This document shows positions 51,177 to 64,000 of a stretch of DNA of 64,000 nt, piece by piece; within the stretch, counting starts at the first letter, position 1, and each line of letters starts with the position of its first letter. The stretch is taken from NCBI GenBank assembly GCA_029204225.1, contig CM055095.1:17632434-17696433 (forward strand), in the 5' to 3' direction. Position numbers and translations under genes: made by a program. Origin of the DNA: Diphasiastrum complanatum. Taxonomy: Eukaryota; Streptophyta; Lycopodiopsida; Lycopodiales; Lycopodiaceae. The notes below the pieces were generated by a model. The model worked only from the letters and a program-made list of their open reading frames with translations, made no database searches and had not been told where the DNA came from.

Positions 51177-54100
51177 GCTCTGATACCACTTATGAGAGTT
51201 GTAATAAGCTCAGATGTGAGTTCGATTCTGTTTGTTGGTCTACTGCCAACTACAACAAATTTACAATCCTCTAGAGCATGGACAGACACTGCTGACCTAT
51301 TTTATAATTTATTTTAGCATTCAACAAGATGAAACCAGTGTGTGGAAGGAATAGTAAATAGTTGACAACGAACATATATCAATCTGACAATAAGGCATTC
51401 AATAACATTTAAGATAAGAAAATCATCTGCATAACATCTACTATTTTAACAATGAATTTCTTGAGCGTTGTGTGACATGTCCACCCAGCGCGTCGGCGTG
51501 AGAGGCACTAACTCTCACGAACTATATATAGTCGTCTCGCTTACTAGCGGACTTCTGGACATCTGCTAGCAACACTGTGCTTAGCTTACATTGGCATTCA
51601 ACCAAATTGATGTTCAACATGTTCCCTCGTTCTCAATTTGTTTATATAGATGGATAGAGAGAACATGTTTAAAGGTTGATCAGGGCTTACAAGAACGGCT
51701 GGTTAAGCACGTTCTTATGGTACCCAAATGGTCCGTGGAGGAGTGACGTCCTCCTTGTACTTTCCGGATCTCCTTTGTACTTTGAGACGTGAAGATCCAC
51801 CGCCTCTCGGTCTTCGTGGCTTCTTCGTCTTTTATGGCTTCTTCTATCTTGGTCCTTGCCATTGAGCCTTTTTGGGTCCACGAACATTTCTTTTTCATAT
51901 TCGGGTATCCTTTAGTCAACGAACCCCGTCGTCCTCGGGTCTTCACTCCTCGAAGCTTTGGTCTTCGCATCCAAGCAGCTCCCATGCGTTTCTGCAGACT
52001 TGAGCTCTAAAGCTAACAAAGCTTTGTGGCTCAAAACAAATTGTTTCTTCAACTCCCTCTCAAAGCATGGTAGCTTTATGACTCCCAGACTCTTCCTCTG
52101 CCTCTCGAACAAATCTTTTTGTAAGGCCTTGGTGAAGATGTTTGCCACCATCTGCTTCGTTCCAATGAAGCTGGTCTTCAATTCGTTTCTGGTGACTAGG
52201 TCCCTTATCAGATGGTACTTGATTGCAATGTGTTTCGTCCTTGAGTGAAACACGGGATTCTTCATCAAGTGTATTACAGATTTGTTATCCATATGCAAAA
52301 TCAGAGGCTCTTTGGTGTTCTCACCTAGTCCTTCAAGGAACTGTTTGAGCTATATGATTTCATTGGCCATCTTCACAACTGCTATGTATTCAGCTTCACA
52401 AGATGACTGAGCTATAATGGTCTGCTTCTTGCTGACCTAGAGAATTGCTACGCTTGCTGCAATTGTGCACCCTCCTGAGACACTTTTATAGTTGTCATTG
52501 AGTGATGCCCAACTTGCATTGTTGTAGGAGTGCATTTGGAAATCTGCATCACGAGAATAACACAACCCATAGTCCTTTGTCTGTTGAAGGTACGTAAGAT
52601 TCACTTCGTGATCTTCTAGTGTGCTAAGCCGGGATTTGTGCTGAATTGGCTCATTCTAAACATGGCATAAGCTATGTTAGGGCGTGTGTTATATGCTAGA
52701 CACATAAAGATCCAATTGGCCTCCTGTAAGACGTGTGCTGCATGATCTCTTTCTCTTTTTTAGTTTTCGAACAATCTTCGTTCGTCAGGATTGTTCCTGC
52801 AAGCATTGGGATATTTGCCCCTTTGCAATCTATCATCCCAAAATCATCAAGGATTTTCTGGAGGTACCTTGACTGATGAAGGTATAACTTTCCTTCGTCA
52901 TAGTTGTGGTCGATTTGCATGCCTAGATAACATCTAGCTTCTCCTAGGTCTGTTATCCCAAAATGTTTCGAGATATCGCTCTTCACTCCTGCAATTAGCT
53001 CTTTGCTTCTGCATAGTATCATGGTGTTGTCCACATACACGACAACAATGATAATTTTCCCATCTGTGATCCTCACATAGACATTGGAATTAACCATCAG
53101 TGGCTCGAATCCCAAGGACTCAGGGCATGATCTTTCTTCTTGTACCATTGTCTGCTTCAGACCATAGATACTTTTGTGCAGTCGGCATGCATTGGTAGGA
53201 AGTGGGTCGAAGATATAGCCTGGAGGTTGATTCATGTAGACTTCTTCGTCTAGCTCGCCATGTAGGAATGCTATCTTCTCATCGACGATGTGAATCTTGA
53301 GGTCGTATGCAACTGCATATGCAAATAATAGGTGTAAGGATGCATGTTTCACCACTGGAGAGAAGGTCTAAATGTAGTTGATGCCGTACTTCTAAGAGAA
53401 TCCCTTTGCTACAAGTCTGGCCTTGTATCTCAAAATATCTCCATTCGGTCCATACTTGAGCTTGTAAACCCATTTGCATTGTACTGTCTTTCGCTTGTCT
53501 CTGACACTGGTTGTAGTGTCCATACCTCATTTTTCTTCATGGATTCGATTTTTTCGTTCATGGCTTGGATCCATTTGTCCTTATCTGGACTGTCGATGGC
53601 TTCCTCGAATGTTTGTGGTTCGCCACTGAATCCACAAAACTCTTCGGATGTTGAAGTCGAACTGCAAATCTTGTTGGCGCTCTTCGCTCTCTTATTGATC
53701 TCCTTGGAGATTCTTCGGGTATTGCAATGCTCTTGCCTTTGTCTCTTCGGCTAGGTCCGGAATCATCTCGGTTTATAGGAGTTGTAGCAACAGGCAGACT
53801 TGCGGTCCTTTCCTCGTCTGACTCATCGCTCAGCTGATGTGGAGTTCGAACATCTTCGTATGAGTGTTCATACCCGACGAGATATCCTAATTCAACTTTA
53901 TTATCAAACTTCTTTCGAAGCTTATCAGGAATATGTGCATAAGCTGCACAGCCAAAAATCCGAACATGTGTTAGATTGGGCTTTCTACCCCACCATAGTT
54001 CATGTGGTGCTGTGTGAGGAACACCTTATTTGCCTATCCTGTTCTGGATGTAGGCAATTGTAGCTATTGCTTTAGCCCATAGCACTCTTAGTGCCTTTGA

Positions 54101-54591
54101 GTAGGCCATCATGCATCTTGCGGCCTCCATGAGTGTCCTGTTCTTTCTCTTAGCCACACCGTTGTGTTGTGGTTTAAAGGATGCAGTCCTTCTGTGAAGG
54201 ATTCCTCGATCATTGCAGAAGCCAGTGAAGCGGTTCGTGATGTATTCTCCACCACGATTAGTCCTAATCTGCTTCACCTTGCTTCTTGTGTATCTTTCTT
54301 CCCAGTTCACATATTTTGTGAACTTGTCGAGTGCATCTAATTTGTTGTGAATGAAGTAGACTCGCGCGAACTTGCTATAGTCATCAATGAAGGTGATGTA
54401 GCACTTCGTGCCTCCTAATGAGATCATATCGAAAGGTCCACATATGTTTGAATGTACCAGCTCCATAATCTTTGTTGTTCTGTAGGAGTCTTTGGTGAAT
54501 GGAGTTCGGGACATCTTCCCTTTCATGCACGCATCACATGTTGTCAAATTGGTTGCATTCGTGATGCTCATCCCTGTGATAGCTCCATGTT
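51177..54591 (-). mobile_element. Ty1/copia family D: integrase, RT, RNase H, LTR, primer-binding site
   Basis: The minus strand reads integrase (CDACMKGKMSRTPF about 54,530; TNRGGEYITNRF about 54,240), reverse transcriptase (LHKSIYGLKQ; VVYVDNTMILC about 53,030), RNase H (MDNKSVIHLMKNPVFHSRTK about 52,280) and a purine tract (51,620-51,635). An LTR (51,193-51,619, TGTTGAAC...CTCTCA) and a primer-binding site follow (51,177-51,188). The sequence differs clearly from families A-C. Gag and protease are missing, and both flanks are gypsy. It is broken, with several interruptions in pol. Confidence 0.88.
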
Positions 54592-56400
54592 GGCTTGCCC
54601 TTGAAGCTCCTGATCTTGCTTCTTGGACTACCCTCAAGGACGCTCTCATCAAGCGTTTCAAACCTTCTAAACTGACTCAGAGCCCATTCATCCAAATCAC
54701 ACATATTAAGATGCGTCACGAAGAGTATGTTAGAAGCTACATTGAGCGTTTCAAATGCCTCAAGGTAGAATGTATTGACGAAAACATCATCGAATGAATG
54801 GCCCCCATCGAACTATTCTTGGTTGGACTTCCTAAAAATATCCGCCGAGAACTGAAACCTGTTGACCTTTATGATCAATTTAATGACATAATGACTAATG
54901 CTATCCATGAAAAAGATGAGGGGTCTGATGAGGACTTCGATAACCGAGAAAAAAACTAATTTTTTTTTGAACTTCTTAATCATCAGAACTTTGAAAATAC
55001 CGCCCAATCCTCAGAATTTCTACTACAAATGGAAACTTGGCAGAAAGCTCAACAAACCCACATGGATAAACTTGCTACTGATTTTCAAACCGCTATGAAA
55101 AATATTGCTGACAAATCCTTTCCAGCAAGAGAAAATATATGGTGTTCTATCTGTTCACAATGACCACACTTCCAATGAATGTCCCCGACTGAGACACCAT
55201 TATCTGGTGGAACCCAGACCCATGTATCGGCAATACCGTGCTTACAATCCACAACAGTCCATGCTACGACCAGGAGTCTATCAACCACGACCAACTGCAT
55301 CCAATCAGTATCCACCACGTCAACAATTCGTTGTTAATCAACCTGCTCCACAACAAGCTGTCCACTATCTTGATCCCAAAACCATTGATCCAACAACTTA
55401 TTATGTGGAAGACACTACTCAACCATGGTACTTCACTGAGACCATCATGTATTATGCGTATGATCCTAATGCTCAAGTGGTTGACCCCAATGCCCAAACC
55501 TATGATCCTAACCAAGCTGTGTCTGCAACGCATCAACTTCCAGCAATACGCGGATGCTTGATCTGTGCAGGTAAACATCCTAGTATTCGCTGCCCAGACA
55601 AACTTCGCTTTCCACCAGCTTGTGAAAATTGTGGCATTGAACACCATGTGAAGGATTTTCCTTCCCAACTAAACCAGCTGCTGCTGTATGCTCTGTGCAA
55701 GTAGAAACCTTGCTAGCTGAAACTCAGCCAGCCTGGGTCTTGACTTGTGTACAAACCCAATGTCAAGCCCCTACCATTGCACCCAGCAACATCCAACAGC
55801 CCAACATTCCCCCGAGTGAAGGTTCTACACCAATTGTTTATCCTCAACCTTCTGAAGAGATTAGGCTACATCACAAATATTGTCAGCAAATTCAAAATGC
55901 AGACCAACATTCTACCATTTCCCATCACGCACCTCACATGCCTTTTGAGACTAAAACCATTGAAGGCACTGAAGTCTGGGGAGATCTATTACAAGCTAAT
56001 GTGACTCTCCCTTTCCACGTTCTATGGAAACATGCGGGTAATCGGAAACAACAACTCCAATCCACCAAAACCACAACTGCCCTGAACCAACAGTCCGCGC
56101 GGCAGCCACTTACGCCCGAGACTTAGAGCATTTAATGGGGATTGAAACCATGTGGGACAATTTTCTTCCCCCCATATTCTTTGATCCTAATAAGGCGCTA
56201 GCCTCCGACAAAGTCGAAGATCAGTTGCCACTCGCTCGAGTCTATTACCGAGCTACATTCCTTGGCGATCCCCGGACGCGCTGATTCCAAGCGTGGGTCG
56301 ACCAAAACTGGCTAACTGGAGTCCATAAGTCCCTTCACACGCCCAAGGACTTGAAGAAAATGGACAGAATCAATTTCATGGAAGATGTCATGGGCCCCGT
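54592..56400 (+). mobile_element. Ty3/gypsy fragment: gag plus part of the accessory region
   Basis: Gag resumes mid-domain at 54,592 (ALIKRFKPSKLTQSPFIQIT). It runs through the proline/tyrosine-rich part and a CLICAG...CPDKLRF...CENCG knuckle (55,550-55,650), then the pre-protease linker. At about 56,085 it switches directly to the accessory sequence seen at 45,620-45,930 (RAAATYARDLEHLMGIET; FFDPNKALASDKVEDQLP). Protease and pol are absent. It is a close relative of the 47,338-51,170 copy, with several interruptions. Confidence 0.85.
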
Positions 56401-57543
56401 AACCCATGGCTTCCATAAAGATTCGATCATGACTCGCATATCCTAAAAATGACCCATCTAGAATGCGAAGTGCATAAAGTTTCTGATTATCGTTTATGAA
56501 TGATGTTGTTTCTTTGAAAGACTAGGACACTTCTTTTAAGAGTGAACAACATAGGGTTTTTTTTGTGGAGATAATCAAGTTGTTTGCAAACTCACCCATG
56601 ATCTCACTTGTTTTCACAGGCCATTTGACTGATTTGGGTGCACTTTCGAATTTTTCATCCCCTAATTGGTTATTGTTATACCTTTTCTCTTTCCATGCTT
56701 GTTATTTTAGTCTTGAGATTTTGTGGTATTAACTCAAGGTATTTCTAACAAGGTGCTGGTGGGGAAGGTCATGATGGGGTTGTATTTGATCCAATGCTAA
56801 TAGATTTCTCACTTGTTACCTTGATACATCTTTTCACTTTCATATCTCGGCTTCGTTTATTTTTTCTTTTGGTTAGCTAGCGTGCCCGTGCTAGTGAATG
56901 GACCCGGGTTCTAGGGGATCGTGAATCCCGCAATGCCCGTGTAATCCAACAGCACAATGGGAATTGTATTCTAAGTGTGCAACATAAAAACCGATATAGA
57001 GTTGATTCTTAGGCCCGGGAGGATATTCCACCTCGCCGGGTTTCCTCCCTCTATGTTCCAAGAGGTCAGGGTGAAATAACCCGAAACATTATTAATCGCA
57101 AATCATTCACATCTCATACGTGTTGTTTATGCATCATTCCAAACTTACGATTTAAGATGATATGAACTACTGAACTTTAGGGACATTCCATCCTTTTTTA
57201 ACATAGTGCTAGTTCATGCGAAAAACTGACGTGCACACCACCAAGTCGTGTTGAAAGACTAATGTACGTGTAAAGAACTTCTACCTTCAATATTAGTCAT
57301 CTCTAGAAATATCAGATACTACAAAAAAGTGAGAAATGTTAGTCACTCAAAGACAGTTTTTTGTAACTCACATCATTCCAAACTTTGCAAGACATATATT
57401 GTATCACACAATGTAGCTCCTTCGAATGCTTTGGTATGGTAACGGTTAATGAGGTGTGGACCCTCCTTTTCCAAATTCAGTTTTTTTCCACGGCCCTAGC
57501 CCGCAGATGAACGTGATTGGGTGACTTGTTGTCATGCTTTCAG
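56401..57543. other. Noncoding stretch, nothing firmly recognised
   Basis: It starts at the end of the accessory fragment. A GC-richer patch at 56,885-57,080 (CCCGGGTTCTAGGGGATCG, CCCGGGAGGATATTCCACC) stands out but folds into no tRNA or rRNA that I recognise. Confidence 0.4.
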
Positions 57544-57803
57544 GTTTTCAGGTGGGACAGAAAGGTAAAGCATACACTCGCACTATCAGAAGAGAGCAGG
57601 GAGAACACAGAGAGATGCCTAGGTCGCGGCTGGTTGGACAGGCAGATCCATGGCCTCGAATCCCGATCAGTAGGAAAGAGGCACTTGTTACAGGCAGCAG
57701 GAGAAGATGAGCCACTTCTTAATGTCCTACTTTATGACTCGCATCAAGAGATGCCTCTAGAACTCGATCTAGACTTGCTACTGTCTGCGTGCGCAGATCC
57801 ACA
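57544..57803 (+). other. Possible host exon of unknown function
   Basis: After a pyrimidine stretch and CTTTCAG, an open frame reads VKHTLALSEESRENTERCLG, QIHGLESRSVGKRHLLQA, LLNVLLYDSHQEMPLELDLD and LLLSACADPQ, and then meets GTAGAG, a possible donor. The mixed composition and the acidic end look coding. I recognise no family and found no partner exon. It could be an exon of a truncated gene. Confidence 0.3.
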
Positions 57804-57839
57804 GGTAGAGATTTTATGACACAGAAGCTTGATCCATGT

Positions 57840-59190
57840 AGCGCATTTGCAGATGGTCAGATCCTACATGGTGTGCCTTCTGGTCTGATTTTTTAAGAAA
57901 GTGGTGAGCTTCTTTTCAAGATTGGCTCTCTTGTTGTTCCATAACTAGCTAGCAACTGTCATCATCTGCCATGAAACTCAAAGCCTGCCTCGCTTTCAGA
58001 GAATAGGATGGGTTGGTGATGAATTATTTGGCAACAGAGTGTTATGTAGTTGCTTGTCAGTTGCAGACAATTCTCTAATCAGTGCAGGGCTGTGACAGAT
58101 CTGTGGAGAGTAGGTTGGTAGGATTCTAAGGCTCCCTTTTCACTAAAGCTTTCTTATTTTCTTTCTTGAGCAGCAGGAACTACATTATACTCACAAATGC
58201 ACCATCTGAATCACGGGGTGTATCTACTCCCCCTATGTGTTAAAGAGGATGGAACCACAGCTCAGACCATGTTTGGAATATGAAACAGAGAAGTTTGGAT
58301 GCACCGGCTTGTAAACACAGTATCCACCATACTACATTGTCTTACATTTTGGAGGTCAAAGCTCTATTTACAATGGACTAGAACTGAACAGATAATTGAC
58401 ATAGCAGAAAACATAACAGCCAAGATATGGCATGTAATAAGCCAAGGATAATTTTGCAGAACATCATCACAACACTCTCAGTATATTTTTGAAGGGTAAG
58501 ACTATAGAACTATCTTGAGCACATCACTGAGAACGATTAGTCACTTCTCAAGAGGTTTTTCTTTTTCTTTCAGTAAGCAAAACACAACACACCAGTCTTC
58601 ATGAGAGAAATCAGCTTGAGGTAAAGCTCATCACCATCCACAGAAGAAGATTTATCATTGCAATTTGAGAACATGCTCTTGAGACAGAAAAGGGCCTTAG
58701 TAAGACTGTAGGGTCATGTGAGGGGAATTTCCAGCTTGAGAACTACAAAAGACAGGTCTTGATAATGAGATGTAAACCATCAACATTCTGTTTCTCTCAT
58801 AGCTCACCAGGCAAGTCCACCAGCAATATGAGATAACATCCTTGAACCTTACAAGAAATCTCACCACCATAGCTAGTTCACACAGGAGTGATGGGAGCTT
58901 AGTTACAAACAATTACGCTATGGCTGATCTATGAAAGCAGGACATAAGCAGGAATCAGTCTAGAAAGCAAGAAAGAGAGCTTAAAGAGATTAAAGAGGAG
59001 AGAGATCAATATCATAGCTGAATAACAAATGACACGGATTCCCTACTTATAGCCTAAAGGAAGCCCTAAAAAGGAGGTTTCCAGTGGCAAGGGCCCAACT
59101 CCACGAAGTGTGAGGGATAATAGTGCGCCCTCCAAGAAGGCCCCCACTCTCCAGTAATATGTCCAAAAGACCCAATTGTCGAAAAGAAAC
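57840..59190 (-). other. Noncoding, probable minus-strand LTR of the downstream gypsy element
   Basis: The minus strand has a purine-rich run near 59,150-59,125 (GGAGAGTGGGGGCCTTC) and GGCTATAAGTAGGGAATC (about 59,055-59,038), which looks like an LTR TATA box. Their position after the chromodomain-like segment fits a 3' LTR. The edges could not be set. Confidence 0.4.
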
Positions 59191-59194
59191 TGGA

Positions 59195-62100
59195 TCAAAC
59201 AGCAGCAAGCCCTGGTGCATCAACAACTAGAGCAACATTTGATGTAGAGGAATCAACAAGTGCAGCAAGAGCACGATCATGATCCGCAAGTGATGGCGTA
59301 TGATAAAAGACATCAATAGGCTCCCATGTGGCCTCCTGAATAGGACAACCATCCCACTGGATCAAAAACTGAATCTGCCGGCAGCGTCGACTATGGTGAA
59401 GGCAAACCTGGTGAATGGCAGCTGGTAAGAAAAGGAATAGCTCAGGATCAACATCGTGGCGACGAAGGGAACATCTCGGCCGTGTCATAAAAAACCAAGC
59501 AATATGGAACAACCAGGAATGCCAAGGAACCAGAAGAAGATCAAGCAGCAACCAGGAGTGCCAAAGTATCTGTAATGCCCAAGCTAGTAGAGGATCAGCC
59601 CAAAGATAGGGACATCATACCAAGGTATCGAAAAAGCCCGAGAAGGTAGAACTGCATCAGCAACGGGAAGTCAATAAGGAAACTGGAAAAGAGATGGACC
59701 ACTCATCGCGAATAGCCGCATCATACACGTAACCATCAACCATATGTGCAAGGTGCCCCAAGAAAAGATAGCAGCATCGGAAGACTAGCACCAAGGAGTA
59801 GGAATATAAGCAGGATGACAGGCATGCTGTAACAACATGGAAAAACAAGCGATATGCCAGGAAACATGGAGCATAAAGAGATCATCCTGACCAAGGATAG
59901 CTTAAATGAATAAATATGCACCAACATGGTCAAAAGCCCAAGGTATCCTTAAGGCCCATGAATGAGAAGTACTAATGGCACACGGTACCTTCAAGGCCCA
60001 TATCACGAGAAGAGCAGCATGCCAAAAGCTCCAGAAGGTCCAAGAAATCAATGCATCATCTAAAAAGACATGATGCATGAAAACAATAGCAACAAATCTA
60101 GAAATAGTAGAGGCCCCAACTGAAAAACTATAGCCAAAAAACTCATCCAGAAAGACCTCATATGGACATACCAATCCATCATAGGATATACCAAAAACGG
60201 ATGGAGAATCAGATGACCCATCGGAACTGCCCGCAAGTGTAATCCCAAAGTACACACCAGGCGCACAAGTGAGAAATAGAAGAAATGCACTAGAACGAGG
60301 AACAGGATCTGCAAGATCAGTAGCAAGCATTGGAGCAATATCCATGTGTAACTAAGAATGAGTATCAAAGCACATATGAGCAACATTGAAGTATATGGCG
60401 GCAAAATCCCCAGAAACTATCCAAGAGAGGAGAAGGAACTCTCTCAAGGTACCCTGATGGTCTCGGAACACCAGAACAAAGTGGCAACTCAGCATCGGAG
60501 ACCAAGCGATATGGAGCAACCCGAAATGACGGGGAACCTGAAGATCGCCCCGACAAACAATAGCTGGAACAGAGGCAATAACCCAAGCCATCACAATATG
60601 CCAAGCCTGACAATGAGCAACAATCCAAGGAATAGATAGAGAGCCACATGCATAATCATAGAGATATCCGCACCATAGGTGATATGGAAAAACCAACACC
60701 AATCAACAAGTCCAAATGAAAACCAAACTATACGTAATAACCAGGAATGCCATATATCCATAGCTGAAAATGGAGTAGTAGTGTGAGCAATAGGTCCAAA
60801 TGAAATCCAAGCGATACGTAATAACTAAGAATGCCAAATATCAAGAGGTAAAAAGGAATCAGACGCATGAAAAACTTCTAATGCATAAAAGCCCAAAAGT
60901 GTATACCATCGGCATGGACTGCAGCAAACCTATATGTAGAAACACCAGGAGAGTGAAGGATACCCATGTACTCATCTAGAAAGATCCCAACATATAAATA
61001 CCCTAGATAAGTAATAGTGACCATCTGACAAATATTCTCAGATGAAAAATGTATAACGGTAAGGGCCAAAGGCGCATGAATCATGTCAAGAATCGTAGAA
61101 ATATCATGAGACAAATCACAAATCTCAAGCAGAGATCCATGGAGTAAAGCGAAAGAAGATACAACCTGATCACCAATAGCGAGGGAACCATCAAACGTGG
61201 ACCCGTGAAGAACCCCATAGAAATCAGCAGGAACATCGGCCATAACGGACTCAAGAGATGGAGATATAGAGACCAATGGAGAAGATACTGCACCAACCAC
61301 CGAACCAGGAGGGCTATCTAAGGTATGCACAAAAGCAATAGTAGAAATACCACCAAGGTATATGGCCTCAATATCAATGAAACCAGGAATTACCACTAAA
61401 TACGAAATCTGTGAATCAAGGCATATAGGCACAAGGCACGCATCAACAACCTATAACTGAAGCAGCATCAACTTGAGGAAGAGGACCCACGGATGGTGAA
61501 AGTGAAGCAGCAACTGATGTACTCTGAATGGAAAGAAGAGCTGCATCGTGAGCCTTTGGCAGACTATGCATAAATTGCTTCCCGGTAATCAACATAGTCA
61601 CCCTGGGAATCAATACCAACAAGTGAATGATGTTGACCAGCATGAGTAAAGGAAAGTGTCTGCTGAGAGAGATCCACAACAACAATACCAAGTGAAGAGA
61701 ACCAGTCTGCACCAAAAATAATGTCATAGCACTCCAAAGGAATGATGTAGAAATCTGCTTGACCAGAAAAATCACCAATGCGATAATCCAAGCCTTGAAA
61801 CATCTGAGAATTGGGAAAAGAATGGGAACGAGCAACCTCAACACTGAGAGGTTGGAAAGCAGGAACATGTGTAGTACAAATCCTGGTGAAAATGTAACTG
61901 CTAATAAATGAATGTGTACTGCTTGTATCCACTAAAAAAATATGCTCTCGCCTAGCATCTAGAATAATATGATTCACAAATGGAAAAACATACGTAGGCA
62001 TAATAACAGAAGCATCAATTGATAAGTTCTGGCCTAAATATGCATCTAGAAGAACCACATACTCATCTAGACAGGTATTAGCAAAATAAACTAGTGAGTA

Positions 62101-62340
62101 TTTGCCAAGTATTGGAACCAAATGGGGCACTGGACAACCACCAAGTAATTGTGAAAAAAGTGGATCTTGAATGGATCCAAACTCCCAAAATACTTGGCTA
62201 AGATCTTTGCACAACAAGTTACAAAAGCTAGAAATGGCAAAGCATCCTAATGCTACCTTTGATACACATGAACTTGACAAAGCATTCAAGAGACAAAAGA
62301 AACTAATTAAAGGTACTGATGGCAGCCAAAAATAGTAGCA
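59195..62340 (-). mobile_element. Ty3/gypsy element, chromovirus-like, heavily rearranged
   Basis: On the minus strand a retropepsin region lies at 61,560-62,000 (IFLVDTSSTHSFISSYIF; PLECYDIIFGADWFSSLG). At the other end is a chromodomain-like segment at 59,297-59,389 (IQFLIQWDGCPIQEATWEPI), which chromoviral integrases carry at their C-terminus. Between them no clear reverse transcriptase or integrase core is seen, and much of the middle is a degenerate repeat. It is broken, with many interruptions, so it is an old fossil. Confidence 0.75.
59490..60850. repeat. Dispersed degenerate repeat, CCAAGCGATATGGA...AACCAGGAATGCCA
   Basis: Related blocks of about 40 bp occur near 59,497, 59,550, 59,838, 60,503, 60,720 and 60,806. 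Each joins a CAAGCGATA(T/C)G word to (A/C)CAGGAATGCCA. A second word, GCCCAAGGTATCC / CGGTACCTTCAAGGCCC, recurs near 59,936 and 59,980. All lie within the gypsy fossil. Confidence 0.65.
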
Positions 62341-63640
62341 AATAGGGCTCCCACTTTTGGAAACCTCTTAGGATCATACACAAAAGCTTGAAGACAATAC
62401 ACAAAGCAATGCTCTCAATGGAGGAAGAAATTGTGACAATGTTCTATTGATCTCTCTCAACAATACAATAAGTTTTTCCAACCTGTTCTCCACGAATTTC
62501 AGCCTAATATAGGTGAGAGAAATGACTCTCTCTCCTCTCTCTAGAACTTAGGACCCAATTTTAGGACACCAGTAGCCTAAAATAGCCAATTTGGCCTATA
62601 TGTCCAAATAACATGATTTTGGTATCATTTTGAAGGTCCTGAAGTTTGAGACTTCTTCAATATGAAATATATACTAAAATAAAAGTATCTGGGCCTCTTT
62701 CACACGTGTGAAAGGTTAGATCCAAAACTATGTACAAAAATTGTCAATTTAGGCCTCAAACTAGCTAGGAAATGTTGACAATTTTTATAGTAATGCTGCA
62801 AGAGACACTGGAAAAAATGTGTTGAAAAGGCTGGAAAACCGTGAATATGAAGGCTATAAAAATGCACGGACAACAAATATAAAGGCTAGAAAAACATCAA
62901 GTATGAGGGTAATGATGAGCATGCAATCAAATGTGGATTTGGGGTAACAAACGGAGGCAGAACAACTTGAAAACACAGTATTTCGGTTTTTGTATTAGTA
63001 TAAAAAATCACAGTACATTGCAATATTTTGGCACAGTGGCCGAAACTATACTATAAGTCGATTTTTTAAAGGCCATCAAAATTTTTTAAAGGCCGGCCGT
63101 AATTTCTCTAGCCACATTACGGATGGGCTGGGACCCCTATCTATTGGTGATTTCCAACCATTTTACATTGAAATTTTACGACTTTTACATGCCGATTTCT
63201 ATACTATAGGAAAATTAAGCTTTAAAATTAGCCCGATTTTTGGTGTCAAAAAATCGGCTAACACTCGCCCAGTATAACTCGCCATCAGAAAAAAAAAAAT
63301 CTAGATTTTTCCAGATCTTTTGACAATCAGAACCCATTTGTGTTTTTCTGTTATTTTCATTTTTCTCGTTGTCTTTTGGATTTGCATTTACACCGCTTCG
63401 CATCTATCTGATTTTCGTTTTGATCCCGATCTGATCTTGATCTGAGATTCATCATCACATCAGGTAGATACTTAATCAGATTCAGCATCTGACCACCTAT
63501 ATGCCGAAAAGTTCTACAAAAATTATCTGAGAAAAAATAAAATGAAAAGATAAAAAACAACCGAAAAACAAAAATACCAAAAATAGTCCTATTTTCCATT
63601 CTGTTGTATGCATCTGAGATCTGGTAGGAGATTAGCCACC
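62341..63640. other. Noncoding stretch between two gypsy elements
   Basis: AT-rich. It includes ACACGTGTGAAAGG and short T- and A-runs. A 93-bp or shorter frame here and there has no coding character. It probably contains LTR and leader sequence of the flanking elements, but no ends were identified. Confidence 0.4.
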
Positions 63641-63699
63641 TTGGATCTCCCTGAATTAGAAGAATTTGTCAATGTACCGATCGAAATATTACCTGAACC

Positions 63700-64000
63700 C
63701 GTTGACATAGCATCCCCGATGGACAATCCTAGGCCATTTGTACCCCACGCAGTCTAGAATTTTTCCAAGATCGACCTTCTGAGAGTTAATGGCAAGGGAG
63801 ATCTGTGATGATTTTTACAGATCTACACCCAAGAGTGTAGAGCCTATGGAGACAACAACCCACAAGAGTTGTTAAGATATTTCAAAATGTGCATGACCGA
63901 CACTGCAAAATATTGGTACTTCAATCTTGATCAAAACAAATGAGATGATTGGAACATCTTGTAGGCTGAGTTCATCACTAGATTCAAAACCACCTGCTTC
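63700..64000 (+). mobile_element. Ty3/gypsy gag start, runs off the window
   Basis: Gag-like reading (KIDLLRVNGKGDL, YKLFKMCM-like RYFKMCMTDTAKYWYF, AEFITRFKT) typical of the gypsy gag matrix/capsid region. It is interrupted more than once and continues past the window edge. Confidence 0.65.

Noticed and set aside
56885-57080. GC-rich patch suspected to be a tRNA or rRNA piece
   Set aside because: No cloverleaf, no TTC-loop motif in the right place and no rRNA core sequence was recognised.

Overview
The window is nuclear DNA from a land plant: spliced genes with GT-AG introns, a plant-type start context (AACAATGG), a remnant of the plant-specific kinase/E3 ligase KEG, Ty1/copia and Ty3/gypsy elements, and very long (GA)n tracts. 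I cannot name the species. The gene content would suit a non-flowering plant (moss, liverwort, fern or relative), but that is inference.

Layout. 1-23,400 is a mosaic of broken Ty1/copia elements of at least three families (A, B, C) in both orientations. Between them lie (GA)n/(CT)n tracts, two degenerate minisatellites, a fragment of a Helitron helicase, and a 940-bp foldback transposon with 9-bp target duplications and an internal array of palindromes. 23,400-26,680 holds AT-rich DNA, three GA tracts, a two-exon KEG kinase-domain pseudogene and a 157-bp MITE. 26,688-38,124 is the one substantial host gene. 40,264-56,400 is Ty3/gypsy territory: one copy carries a long uncharacterised accessory coding region, and a minus-strand copia of a fourth family (D) separates two gypsy pieces. 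59,195-62,340 is a minus-strand gypsy element with a retropepsin region and a chromodomain-like segment. The window ends in a further gypsy gag.

The main discovery is the gene at 26,688-38,124. From exon a onward, its exons form a chain in which every splice phase agrees. The N-terminal exons read like the ARM-like and Spt16M-like domains of animal SYCP2. The large central exon opens with an RKVSIG motif that resembles the N-terminal ASY1-binding region of plant ASY3. The last exons encode the ASY3 C-terminal coiled coil. The gene therefore appears to join the animal-type and plant-type meiotic axis core architectures in one protein of about 1,230 residues. To my knowledge angiosperm ASY3 lacks the SYCP2-type N-terminal domain, so this looks like an ancestral or retained form.

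All retroelements are treated as fossils, and none looks whole within the window. No tRNA, rRNA or CRISPR array was recognised.
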